From Serratia sp. M24T3 (lineage in GTDB: Bacteria; Pseudomonadota; Gammaproteobacteria; Enterobacterales; Enterobacteriaceae): 64,000 nt of DNA. The stretch is taken from positions 49,735 to 113,734 of the forward strand of contig NZ_AJHJ01000013.1 in NCBI RefSeq assembly GCF_000257645.1, given 5' to 3'. Shown here piece by piece: positions 52,105 to 60,654 of the stretch. The notes under the pieces were generated by a model that worked only from the letters and a program-made list of their open reading frames with translations, was not told the origin of the DNA and did no database searches. Position numbers and translations under genes: made by a program. Each line of letters opens with the position of its first letter. The stretch's first letter is position 1.

Positions 52105-53646
52105 ATGAATAATATTGCGACGCTTGACTCCAGCCAGAGTCATTCTGCTTCCTCATCCGAGGCATTAATCAGCCTCGAACATATCAGTAAAAAATTTCCC
52201 GGCGTATTAGCGCTGGATAACGTCACTCTGACTTTGAATAAGGGCGAGGTTCACTGTCTGGCCGGGCAAAATGGCTGCGGAAAGAGCACAATTATTAAAG
52301 TTATCTCCGGGGTTTATCAGCCTGAAAAAGGCGCGGCAATTATGCTGGATGGCAAATTATTCCATTCGCTAACCCCGCAGCTGTCTTCTTTTTACGGCAT
52401 TCAGGTGATTTATCAGGATTTATCGTTATTCCCTAATTTATCGGTAGCCGAGAATATTGCCATTCACCGTTATTTACCCGGCGGCGATTTCTGGGTGCAT
52501 AAAGACGCAATGCGCCAAAAAGCTCTGGCGGCGATGAAACGCGTTGGCGTGGCGCTGGATCCAGATCGCAAAGTTGAAAAACTGTCGATCGCCGATCGCC
52601 AACTGGTCGCTATCTGTCGCGCCATCGCCGCCGACGCCAGCCTGGTTATCATGGATGAACCCACCGCCTCGCTGACGCGTACCGAGGTCAATGGCCTGTT
52701 GCGAGTCGTGAACGAGCTTAAAGCGGCCAATATTTGCGTAGTGTTTGTCAGCCATCGCCTCGATGAAGTCATGGAAGTCGCCGATAGAATCAGCGTGATG
52801 CGAGATGGCAAGCTGGTCGGCACCTATCCAGCCAGCGAACTTGACAGCAATGAGCTCGCGTTTCTCATGACAGGCCAGCGTTTCAGCTACAGCCACCTGC
52901 CCCATCGCGCGCCCGCTGAAGTCACGCCGCTGCTGGAAGTCAGTCACCTTAGCCGCGCCGGGCAATATCAGGATATTTCCCTGTCGCTGCGTCAGGGCGA
53001 GATCACCTCAATCGTTGGACTGCTCGGCTCCGGGCGAACCGAGCTGTGCCTCAGCCTGTTCGGCATGACCCGCCCCGACAGCGGCGAGATCCGCATTAAT
53101 GGCAAGCCGGTGAGTTTTCGCAGCAACCGTGACGCGATTCGCAATGGCATCGCCTATGTTTCCGAGGATCGCCTGACTCAAGGGCTGATTATGGAGCAGT
53201 CGATCTACGACAACACACTGGTTTCGATCTTCAACAAGCTGCAAAAACCCAGCGGACTGATGAATCATCGCAAAGCTAAATCGGTGGTTAACGATCTGAT
53301 CCGTGATCTGAATATCAAGGTCTCTGACAGTGCGCTGCCGGTGAAAACACTGTCCGGCGGTAACGCACAGCGCATCGCCATCGCCAAATGGGTCGCCACC
53401 GAGCCACATATTCTGATCCTCGACTCCCCCACGGTTGGCGTTGATATCGCTAATAAAGAAGGGATTTACCGAATTGCCCGCGATCTTGCCGAGTCGGGCA
53501 TGGCGGTGCTGATGATTTGCGACGAAATCCCGGAGGCCTATTACAACAGCCACCGCGTGTTGGTCATGCGCAAAGGTGAGCTGGTCGCCGAGTTCTCGCC
53601 GCACCAGTGTAGCGAACAGCAGATTGCGGAGGTGATCAATGCGTAA
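52105..53646 (+). CDS. Sugar ABC transporter ATP-binding protein, double domain (RbsA/LsrA-like)
   Basis: It has 513 residues. ATG 52105 is chosen because AAGGA lies 8 bases upstream; ATG 52099 would be only about 3 bases from it. Two ABC domains are in tandem. The first has Walker A GQNGCGKS, signature LSIADRQLVAICRAI and Walker B LVIMDEPTASLT. The second has the degenerate GLLGSGRTE, signature LSGGNAQRIAIAKW and LILDSPTVGVD, as usual in this family. It overlaps the first permease gene by 8 bases. Confidence 0.92.
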   Translation: MNNIATLDSSQSHSASSSEALISLEHISKKFPGVLALDNVTLTLNKGEVHCLAGQNGCGKSTIIKVISGVYQPEKGAAIMLDGKLFHSLTPQLSSFYGIQVIYQDLSLFPNLSVAENIAIHRYLPGGDFWVHKDAMRQKALAAMKRVGVALDPDRKVEKLSIADRQLVAICRAIAADASLVIMDEPTASLTRTEVNGLLRVVNELKAANICVVFVSHRLDEVMEVADRISVMRDGKLVGTYPASELDSNELAFLMTGQRFSYSHLPHRAPAEVTPLLEVSHLSRAGQYQDISLSLRQGEITSIVGLLGSGRTELCLSLFGMTRPDSGEIRINGKPVSFRSNRDAIRNGIAYVSEDRLTQGLIMEQSIYDNTLVSIFNKLQKPSGLMNHRKAKSVVNDLIRDLNIKVSDSALPVKTLSGGNAQRIAIAKWVATEPHILILDSPTVGVDIANKEGIYRIARDLAESGMAVLMICDEIPEAYYNSHRVLVMRKGELVAEFSPHQCSEQQIAEVINA

Positions 53647-54625
53647 TCATTTATCTAAAGCCCTCTCTTATCATGAGTTTTGGCTTGGGGTGCTGGTGCT
53701 ATTACTGGCGGTTGGCCTGAGCATCAGCACCAAAGAATTTCTGACCATCGGCAACCTCACCGATGTCGCCACCAGCTATGCCATTCTGGGGATTCTAGCC
53801 TGCGGCCTGTTCGTAGTGCTGATCGCTGGAGGGATCGACATTTCGTTTCCGGCGATGACCTCGATGGGTCAATATGTAATGGCGAGCTACATCATTCATC
53901 ACGGCGGCAGCTTCCCGGTGGCTTTCGCGATGGCGATGGGCGTCGGGCTGTTGCTCGGATTGGTCAACGGTTTTCTGGTCTATTGGTTACGCGTGCCGGC
54001 AATCATCATCACCATTGCGACGCTAAATCTTTACTACGGCCTGCTGGTGTATTTCACCGACGGTACCTGGCTGTACGGCTTCCCCGACTGGTTTATGAAC
54101 GGCATAAACTGGTTCTCGTTCACCGCTTCCGACGGCAACGATTACGGCCTGACGCTGCCGCTGCTCAGCCTGGCGGCGGTGATTATCGCCACTGGCGTGC
54201 TAATGAACCGCACCCGTATTGGTCGGCAAATCTATGCCATGGGCAGCAATCGCGATGCAGCATCGCGGCTGGGCCTGAACATTCTGCGATTACACTTTTA
54301 CGTTTACGGTTTTATGGGGCTGCTGGCGGGCATTGCCGCCGTGGTGCAAGCGCAAATCACCCAATCGGTAGCGCCAAATTCGCTGTTGGGCTTTGAGCTA
54401 ACAGTACTGGCGGCCGTGGTATTGGGCGGCACCAGCATGACCGGCGGTCGCGGTTCGCTGACCGGCACCATTCTCGGCGTGATGCTGCTGGCCTTCCTGC
54501 AAAACGGTCTGACGCTGCTGTCGATCTCCTCTTACTGGCATCAGGTGTTTAGCGGAGTGATCATTCTGGTCAGCATCAGCAGCACCGCGTGGAATGAAAA
54601 ACGCAAACTGGCGAAGGGTATTTAA
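53639..54625 (+). CDS. Sugar ABC transporter permease (RbsC/LsrC-like)
   Basis: It has 328 residues and about eight to ten membrane helices. BPD_transp_2 features are FLTIGNLTDVATSYAILGILACGLFVVLIAGGIDIS, NGFLVYWLRVPAIIITIATLN and LTVLAAVVLGGTSMTGGRGSLTGTILGVMLLAFLQNGL. It overlaps the ATPase gene and is followed after one base by the second permease, with which it should form a heterodimer. Confidence 0.91.
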   Translation: MRNHLSKALSYHEFWLGVLVLLLAVGLSISTKEFLTIGNLTDVATSYAILGILACGLFVVLIAGGIDISFPAMTSMGQYVMASYIIHHGGSFPVAFAMAMGVGLLLGLVNGFLVYWLRVPAIIITIATLNLYYGLLVYFTDGTWLYGFPDWFMNGINWFSFTASDGNDYGLTLPLLSLAAVIIATGVLMNRTRIGRQIYAMGSNRDAASRLGLNILRLHFYVYGFMGLLAGIAAVVQAQITQSVAPNSLLGFELTVLAAVVLGGTSMTGGRGSLTGTILGVMLLAFLQNGLTLLSISSYWHQVFSGVIILVSISSTAWNEKRKLAKGI

Positions 54626-54626
54626 C

Positions 54627-55580
54627 ATGAGCACATTAACCCGCTTTATCCCCGCTGACAGAATCATCCGTTTGCAGGTGTTGATCATTATTGCCGTCGC
54701 CCTGCTGTTCTCGTTCACGCTGGGTAAAAGTTTCTTTAGTCTTGGCAACTTCCAGTCCATCTCTTCGCAACTGCCGATCCTTGGCATGCTGGCACTGGGA
54801 ATGGGCATAACCATGTTAACCGGCGGCATTAATCTGTCGGTAATCGCCGGAGCCAACGCCTGCTCACTGGTGATGGCGGCTATTCTGGTCGCCCACCCTG
54901 ATCAGCCGCTGTATTTTGCGCTGGCAATGCTGGCGGGTATCGCCGTGGCAATCGTGATTGGCCTGCTTAACGGCTCGCTGATTGCCTACATTGGCGTCTC
55001 ACCCATTCTCGCCTCATTGGGCACTATGACCCTGATTGCCGGGCTGAATATCCTGCTTACCGGAGGAACGGTGATTTCCGGTTTTCCATCTGCTATTCAG
55101 TATCTTAGCAGCGGAAATCTGCTAGGAATACCTATTGCGCTGGTGCTGTTTCTACTGGTGGCGTTTCTGCTGTGGGTCGTGCTCGAGCACACTACGCTGG
55201 GCCGAAGTTTGTACCTGATGGGCTCCAACGAGCAGGCCACGCGCTTCAGCGGTGTCAGTACCCATCGCGTGACGCTGGTGGTCTATGTACTGTCGGCGCT
55301 GTTTGGCTGGGCGGCGGCGCTGCTGATGATGTCGAAATTCAACTCGGCCAAGGCGGGTTATGGCGACTCCTACCTGCTGGTCACTATTCTGGCCTCGGTG
55401 TTGGGCGGCATCAATCCTGACGGCGGCTTTGGTCGAGTGATTGGTCTGGTGCTGGCGCTGGTGGTATTGCAGATGCTGGAAAGCGGCCTGAACCTGATGG
55501 GCGTCAGCAGTTATCTGACCATGGCGCTCTGGGGCGGCGTGTTGATCCTGTTTATCGCATTACAGAATCGTAAATCATAA
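54627..55580 (+). CDS. Sugar ABC transporter permease (LsrD-like)
   Basis: It has 317 residues from the ATG at 54627 (AAGGG upstream); a reading extended 11 codons upstream lies inside the previous gene. Typical features are FFSLGNFQSISSQLPILGMLALGMGITMLTGGINLSVIAGANA, GLLNGSLIAYIGVSPILASLGTMTL and LLVTILASVLGGINPDGGFGRVIG. Second permease of the operon. The pair of different permeases with one binding protein recalls Lsr-type importers. Confidence 0.91.
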   Translation: MSTLTRFIPADRIIRLQVLIIIAVALLFSFTLGKSFFSLGNFQSISSQLPILGMLALGMGITMLTGGINLSVIAGANACSLVMAAILVAHPDQPLYFALAMLAGIAVAIVIGLLNGSLIAYIGVSPILASLGTMTLIAGLNILLTGGTVISGFPSAIQYLSSGNLLGIPIALVLFLLVAFLLWVVLEHTTLGRSLYLMGSNEQATRFSGVSTHRVTLVVYVLSALFGWAAALLMMSKFNSAKAGYGDSYLLVTILASVLGGINPDGGFGRVIGLVLALVVLQMLESGLNLMGVSSYLTMALWGGVLILFIALQNRKS

Positions 55581-55624
55581 TCGACTTTAAAAGACATTGA
55601 TTACAGAGACATAAGGATCTAAAC

Positions 55625-57259
55625 ATGGCGAGTTATTTTATTGGCGTGGATGTGGGAACTGGCAGTGCTCGCGCAGGCGTGTTTGATTTGAAGGGACACA
55701 TGGTCAGTCAGGCCAGCCGCGACATTACCTTGTACCGCCCGAAAGCCGATTTTGTGGAACAATCCTCGGATGAAATTTGGGCCGCCGTTTGCAACGCGGT
55801 AAAAGATGCAATGAATCAGGCAGATATCAACCCGATTCAGGTCAAAGGCATGGGCTTTGATGCCACCTGTTCGCTGGTGGTGCTGGATAAAGAAGGCAAA
55901 CCGCTGACCGTGAGCCCCTCGGGTCGCAGCGAGCAAAACATTATTGTCTGGATGGATCACCGGGCTATTTCACAGGCCGAACGCATTAACGCTACCGGCC
56001 ATCGGGTATTGGAGTTTGTAGGCGGCATTATCTCGCCAGAGATGCAGACACCGAAGCTGCTATGGCTCAAACAGCATATGCCGACTACCTGGAGTAACGT
56101 TGGCCATCTTTTTGATTTACCTGACTTCCTGACCTGGCGCGCAACCAGCGATACTGCCCGCTCGCTATGTTCTACTGTCTGTAAATGGACCTATATCGGC
56201 CACGAAGATCGCTGGGACACCAGTTATTTCAAGCAGATCGGTCTTGAAGATTTGCTGGATAACAACGCGGCGAAAATTGGCAGCGAGGTGAAAACCATGG
56301 GCCAGCCGCTAGGACACGGCCTGACGAAAACTGCCGCCCGTGAACTGGGGCTGATGCCGGGCACCGCAGTGAGTGTATCGATTATCGATGCCCACGCCGG
56401 CAGTCTGGGAATTCTTGGCGCAAGCGGCGCATCCGGCGAGACCGCCGATTTCGACCGCCGTATCGCGCTGATCGGGGGTACTTCGACCGCACACATGGCG
56501 ATGTCGCGATCTGCTCGCTATATTGGCGGCATCTGGGGACCCTATTTCTCTGCACTGTTGCCGGATTACTGGCTCAACGAAGGCGGTCAATCGACCACCG
56601 GCGCACTTATCGACCACGTAATTCAGTCACATCCCTGTTATGCCGATTTGCTGAAGCAGAGCAAAGAACGCGGTAAAACAATTTATGAAACCCTGAATGC
56701 GCTGCTGCGCGAGATGGCGGGAGAACGCGAAAATATTGCTTTCCTGACCCAGGATATTCACATGCTGCCCTACTTCCACGGCAACCGTTCACCGCGCGCC
56801 AATCCGACCTTAACCGGCACCCTCACCGGCTTGAAACTTTCTCGCACGCCGGAAGATATGGCGCTGCATTATTTAGCGACCATTCAGGCGCTGGCGCTAG
56901 GTACGCGGCACATTATCGAAACCATGAATCACAGCGGCTATGCGATAGACACCATGATGGCCAGCGGCGGCGGTACTAAAAATCCGGTATTTGTTCAGGA
57001 GCACTCCAACGCGACCGGCTGCGCGATGCTGTTACCGGAAGAGAGCGAGGCGATGCTGCTAGGCAGCGCAATGATGGGCACGGTGGCTGCGGGAGTGTAT
57101 GAATCGTTACCCGAGGCGATGGCGGCCATGAGCCGTATCGGCAAGACGGTGACACCGCAGACCAACAAGATCAAAGAGTATTACGACCGAAAATATAAGG
57201 TATTTCATGAGCTTTATAACGATCACATGAAATATCGCCGCCTGATGCAGGGAGGATAA
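55625..57259 (+). CDS. FGGY-family pentulose kinase (D-ribulokinase-like)
   Basis: It has 544 residues. FGGY kinase motifs are FIGVDVGTGSARAGVFDLKG for phosphate binding, GMGFDATCSLVVLD, IIVWMDHRAISQAERIN, and in the C-terminal half IGGTSTAHMAMS, GQSTTGALIDHVI and MASGGGTKNPVFVQEHSNATGC for ATP. This pattern fits the FGGY pentulose (ribulose/ribitol-type) kinases rather than LsrK. It traps the imported or converted sugar as a phosphate. Last gene of the importer operon; no dehydrogenase or isomerase gene accompanies it, so the substrate may be a ketopentose taken up directly. Confidence 0.89.
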   Translation: MASYFIGVDVGTGSARAGVFDLKGHMVSQASRDITLYRPKADFVEQSSDEIWAAVCNAVKDAMNQADINPIQVKGMGFDATCSLVVLDKEGKPLTVSPSGRSEQNIIVWMDHRAISQAERINATGHRVLEFVGGIISPEMQTPKLLWLKQHMPTTWSNVGHLFDLPDFLTWRATSDTARSLCSTVCKWTYIGHEDRWDTSYFKQIGLEDLLDNNAAKIGSEVKTMGQPLGHGLTKTAARELGLMPGTAVSVSIIDAHAGSLGILGASGASGETADFDRRIALIGGTSTAHMAMSRSARYIGGIWGPYFSALLPDYWLNEGGQSTTGALIDHVIQSHPCYADLLKQSKERGKTIYETLNALLREMAGERENIAFLTQDIHMLPYFHGNRSPRANPTLTGTLTGLKLSRTPEDMALHYLATIQALALGTRHIIETMNHSGYAIDTMMASGGGTKNPVFVQEHSNATGCAMLLPEESEAMLLGSAMMGTVAAGVYESLPEAMAAMSRIGKTVTPQTNKIKEYYDRKYKVFHELYNDHMKYRRLMQGG

Positions 57260-57263
57260 GCGC

Positions 57264-58019
57264 TTAAAGAATGATGTCGTACTGTTTGCGGCTGACTTTG
57301 CTAAAACCGGTGATCAACGCCTGGCGGCAGAGCTGCTGATAACGCGGCTCGCTGACCAGCCTTTTCAGCGCTTTTCTCAGCCCGAAGATTTGATCGGCAG
57401 AAGTGTTGGGGCCGGTAATCAGCGGCAACCCCGGAGTAAGCGGCGTTTCACCGATCACCTTCAATTGGGCAAGCGCCTGCGGCTGATATTTCTTTAATAA
57501 AGCAAAAGTCACGCAGTCGATAGCGGCAATATCCGCTTCGCCCTGCTGGATCACCTGCAAAGATTGGCGATGGCTACCGCTAAAGATAATCTGACGAAAG
57601 AAGCAGCCGTTTTCACTCAACGGCTCAACCATTTTGCGCAGCGCATTAAAACCCGACTGCGAATCTTCGCTGTTGCACACCACTACGCGCTGGCGAAAAT
57701 CGGTTACCCCAGCCCCCATATCTTTCTGGCGCGTGACTAAAAAACTTCGATAACCCAACCCTTCACAGCCCGGCGCTGAATAGTGGAAACAGCCCAGCGG
57801 TTGCACATCTTTTAGACGGGTCACCAACGGATAGCCGCAGGTTTGGCTTAACAACAACTGTGGCTGTTGCCAATGTTGAATCAAATCTTGTGGCCAGGAT
57901 AAAGACGCATTGCCAGCAGTAAGGCCCTCTTCTGCCATCAGCTCACGCAAACCCGACCATAGCGCGTCAACATCAGGAGGATTTACCGCATACATCGGTA
58001 AAGAAACTGCATTATTCAT
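57264..58019 (-). CDS. PhnD-like phosphate/phosphonate binding-protein family member without signal peptide
   Basis: It has 251 residues. Type II periplasmic-binding fold of the PhnD clan is indicated by LLSQTCGYPLV, VVVCNSEDSQSGFNALRKMV, FSGSHRQSLQVIQQGEADIAAIDCVTFALLKK and LPLITGPNTSADQIFGLRKAL. The N-terminus MNNAVSLPMYAVNPPDVDALWSG has no hydrophobic leader, so export by Sec is unlikely, and no permease or ATPase gene is near. It is convergent with the kinase gene, 4 bases between stops. A cytoplasmic sensor or scavenger is possible; the function is unknown. Confidence 0.8.
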   Translation of the reverse strand: MNNAVSLPMYAVNPPDVDALWSGLRELMAEEGLTAGNASLSWPQDLIQHWQQPQLLLSQTCGYPLVTRLKDVQPLGCFHYSAPGCEGLGYRSFLVTRQKDMGAGVTDFRQRVVVCNSEDSQSGFNALRKMVEPLSENGCFFRQIIFSGSHRQSLQVIQQGEADIAAIDCVTFALLKKYQPQALAQLKVIGETPLTPGLPLITGPNTSADQIFGLRKALKRLVSEPRYQQLCRQALITGFSKVSRKQYDIIL

Positions 58020-58487
58020 GCTTTTCGCCTACGTTTTACAGGGATGAGCGCCCCGGAAGGTTGTGCTGCACTGAGTGATAATTAAGATTAAGAAAAAGTA
58101 TACCCCAGATCAAGGCTGCTTGATTAATCACCGTTCTGGCCTGCGGGTCTTCTGCCGCCCATTGTTCGAGAAAATAGCGGATTTTGGTTAGATGACTCTA
58201 ATATTTATTAGGCTCAGAAATATCAACTAATTTACGGATGTTGATTATTTATCGTAATTTTAGTTTTAAGCCAATGCGCATACGCCACAGGGGCTGCTGT
58301 TAAAATCTTTTGTGAACCACAAAACATGTATTTTCTGACTTAAGGAAGGCTCAAACAGAATTACGCGCGATAATTTAACTTAAGTTATTTTTTCTGCGTC
58401 AGAAGTGCTTAAGTCACTGTCGTAAAGTTGCAAAGCGGCAGCTTCACTCTATAGTTCGATGACTAAATTGAGTTTCAGGGGAAACAC
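58020..58487. other. Divergent intergenic region before the YdiK-like gene
   Basis: 468 bases. It must contain the promoter of the PhnD-like gene on the left. On the right a good candidate promoter for the YdiK-like gene is at 58428-58455. The middle part is AT-rich, with no ORF supported by a ribosome-binding site and no recognisable RNA gene. Confidence 0.5.
58428..58455 (+). promoter_or_regulatory. Candidate promoter of the YdiK-like gene
   Basis: TTGCAA (58428-58433) and TATAGT (58450-58455) are separated by 16 bases. Transcription would start near 58462, 26 bases before the ATG, which has AGGGGA as ribosome-binding site. Confidence 0.5.
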
Positions 58488-59597
58488 ATGAGATTAAGCG
58501 GCATTTCCAAGGGATTTTTCATCCTGATACTTTTCATCGTGACATGGGCGTTTCTGGATGTTTTACAGCCGTACTATTCGTCCGTACTGTGGGCGGCTAT
58601 TTTAGCGATAATTTTCCATCCGCTAAAAACCAAGTTCCGAGACTGGCTTGGAGACAAGAACGGCATCGCGGCATTGCTGACACTGCTGGTGATCTGCCTG
58701 ATTGTATTCACGCCATTGGCGGTTATCGCCTCTTCACTGGCGATTGAGTTCAATATGGTTTACAGCAAGCTGCAGCATAACAATACTCAGCTTCCAACTA
58801 TTATTGCCGACGTTATCCAGCATTTGCCGGTCTGGGCGCAGCACCAAATGGCCGAATACAACCTCGACACTGCTGCTGGCATTCAGCAAAAGCTCTCTGG
58901 TTTCGCACTCAAAGGCAGCCAATATCTGGCTGGCAGCGTGTTCCTAATCGGTAAAGGCACCTTTAGTTTCGTGGTCGGCTTCGGCATTATGCTGTACTTG
59001 CTGTTCTTCCTGCTAAAGGACGGAGCTTATCTGGTAAACCTGATTCTCGAAGCACTGCCTCTAACTAAACCCGTTAAACATCATCTGTTTATGAAGTTTG
59101 CTGCGGTATCTCGTGCCACGGTTAAAGGCACCGTTATCGTCGCCATCGTGCAGGGCGCGCTGGGCGGATTGGCGTTCTGGATAACGGGTATTGAGGGCGT
59201 TTTGCTGTGGGGCGCGCTAATGGCCTTCCTGTCTCTTATTCCGGCGGTAGGTTCTGCCATTATCTGGGTTCCGGCGGCGATTTACTTCTTCGCCTCCAGC
59301 CAGCTGTGGCAAGGTATTTTCCTGGTCGTGTTCTTTGTCGTTATCATCGGGCTGGTGGATAATATTCTTCGCCCGCTGCTGGTAGGTAAAGATACTAAAA
59401 TGCCTGACTACATGATCCTTATCGCCACGCTGGGTGGTATGGAAGTCTACGGTATTAACGGCTTTGTGATCGGTCCACTCATCGCTGCGCTGTTTATTGC
59501 CTGCTGGAATATTCTTTCCGGTCGCGATAATGAAGAAAATATCGAAGAGATTGACGAAGACTTTATTGAAGACGGCAAAGCACCGCCTGAAAACTGA
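58488..59597 (+). CDS. ydiK: AI-2E family transporter (YdiK-like)
   Basis: It has 369 residues, close to E. coli YdiK (about 370). Polytopic protein of the AI-2E/PerM family with paired N-terminal helices (FFILILFIVTWAFLDVLQPYYSSVLWAAILAIIFHPLK), a central soluble loop and the conserved block LWGALMAFLSLIPAVGSAIIWVPAAIYFF, then DNILRPLLVGKDTKMPDYMILIATLGG. The C-terminal tail is strongly acidic (EENIEEIDEDFIED). Single-gene unit with its own terminator. The substrate of this subgroup is not established. Confidence 0.9.
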   Translation: MRLSGISKGFFILILFIVTWAFLDVLQPYYSSVLWAAILAIIFHPLKTKFRDWLGDKNGIAALLTLLVICLIVFTPLAVIASSLAIEFNMVYSKLQHNNTQLPTIIADVIQHLPVWAQHQMAEYNLDTAAGIQQKLSGFALKGSQYLAGSVFLIGKGTFSFVVGFGIMLYLLFFLLKDGAYLVNLILEALPLTKPVKHHLFMKFAAVSRATVKGTVIVAIVQGALGGLAFWITGIEGVLLWGALMAFLSLIPAVGSAIIWVPAAIYFFASSQLWQGIFLVVFFVVIIGLVDNILRPLLVGKDTKMPDYMILIATLGGMEVYGINGFVIGPLIAALFIACWNILSGRDNEENIEEIDEDFIEDGKAPPEN

Positions 59598-59619
59598 TAA
59601 TTTCGATTGCTCACAACTG

Positions 59620-59652
59620 AGAGCGGCTAATCACCGCTCTTTTTTATTTTTT
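59620..59652 (+). terminator. Rho-independent terminator after the YdiK-like gene
   Basis: AGAGCGG (59620-59626) pairs with CCGCTCT (59634-59640) around a 7-base loop, followed by TTTTTTATTTTTTT. Confidence 0.88.
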
Positions 59653-59813
59653 TGGATCCGCCAGCAATATTCCCTCTTGTAGCCCATCATTCCCCATTTC
59701 AAATACTGTCACTGATTACCCTCTATAAACTTCAACTTAATGCCGAATAAAACTCTGTGACCTGGCGCGCGTTTACCTTTTGCTCTCACTTGTCATCGTT
59801 GATAAAACGTGCA

Positions 59814-59859
59814 ATGTTTATTTTCACAAAAAATAAAACATCGGTTCACCTAACGAACC
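59814..59859. promoter_or_regulatory. Candidate operators upstream of the IclR gene
   Basis: Two inverted repeats lie side by side. One is ATGTTTATTTT / AAAATAAAACAT (59814-59824 with 59830-59841, one extra A). The other is GGTTC / GAACC (59843-59847 with 59855-59859), 7 bases apart. The second has the same spacing as the repeat before the other IclR-linked operon in this window. They end 22 bases before the IclR start, consistent with autoregulation. Confidence 0.45.
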
Positions 59860-59881
59860 TACCGATAATAAAAGGAAAAAA

Positions 59882-60622
59882 ATGAATGAGCCTGGCGTAG
59901 CAAGCCTCGACGGCGCTTTGCAGCTGTTAAACCTGCTGGCAGACCGCCCTGGGATCGGTCTTAGCGAAATTGCGCGCCGCAGCGGTATTACCAAGTCGCG
60001 CGTTTATCGCCTGCTATCGACCCTCGAAGCACGGTTCTATGTCCAAAAAAGCGGCGATCCGGCGACTTATCGTCTGGGGCACCAAATTTTGGTGCTTGGC
60101 ATCAGTGCTCGAAGCCAGAACTTGCTGCTCTGCGCGGCAGAACCGTGGCTTGACCAACTGAGCGAACGCCTAAACGAGAATCTACAAATTCGCCTGCGCG
60201 AGGGTGAAGAAGTGGTTCAGATTATTTCTCGCACCTCAAAACAGACGCTTCAGGTGAGAAGCGCGGTAGGTAATCGTCGACGTTTGGGCGAAGGCCCTTC
60301 GGGAAAGTTGCTGCTGGCCTACGCCACGCAGGCTTTACAGGACCAATATGTCGAACAGGCAAAAGATCCAGCGCAGTTATCCGCTCAGCTAAGAGAGATA
60401 CGCCAACAACAGCTCGCCCGCTCGCGGGGAGAACTGACGCCGGGAGTCTGGGCCTTTGCCGTGCCGATATTTGATAGCCGCCGTGAATGTATCGCGGCGT
60501 TAAGTCTGAGCGCACCTATGCAGCGCGCCGAGCCGAGCGCCGATGAGGTCATCGAACAACTAAGCCAGGCAGCGGCACAAATTTCGGCGCAGCTGGGATG
60601 TTCATCCTACTGCACACTTTAG
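59882..60622 (+). CDS. IclR-family transcriptional regulator
   Basis: It has 246 residues. The winged HTH is SLDGALQLLNLLADRPGIGLSEIARRSGITKSRVYRLLSTLEARFYV, then YRLGHQILVLG and the effector domain (VVQIISRTSKQTLQVRSAVGNRRRLGEGPSGKLLLAYA, GVWAFAVPIFDSRRECIAALSLSAP). AAGGA is before the ATG. It lies on the same strand as the carrier and hydrolase genes, 32 bases upstream, so regulator, carrier and hydrolase may form one autoregulated operon. Confidence 0.91.
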   Translation: MNEPGVASLDGALQLLNLLADRPGIGLSEIARRSGITKSRVYRLLSTLEARFYVQKSGDPATYRLGHQILVLGISARSQNLLLCAAEPWLDQLSERLNENLQIRLREGEEVVQIISRTSKQTLQVRSAVGNRRRLGEGPSGKLLLAYATQALQDQYVEQAKDPAQLSAQLREIRQQQLARSRGELTPGVWAFAVPIFDSRRECIAALSLSAPMQRAEPSADEVIEQLSQAAAQISAQLGCSSYCTL

Positions 60623-60654
60623 CGGTTGTTTTATCTTGAACAGAGGGCAACACC

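Noticed and set aside
53680..54396. 238-residue plus-strand reading overlapping the first sugar permease
   Set aside because: Shifted-frame shadow of the permease, rich in His, Arg and Gly, with no membrane pattern or family motif.
50999..57259. AI-2 (lsr) operon
   Set aside because: Importer resembles Lsr, but the kinase is pentulose-type and lsrR, lsrF and lsrG are missing.
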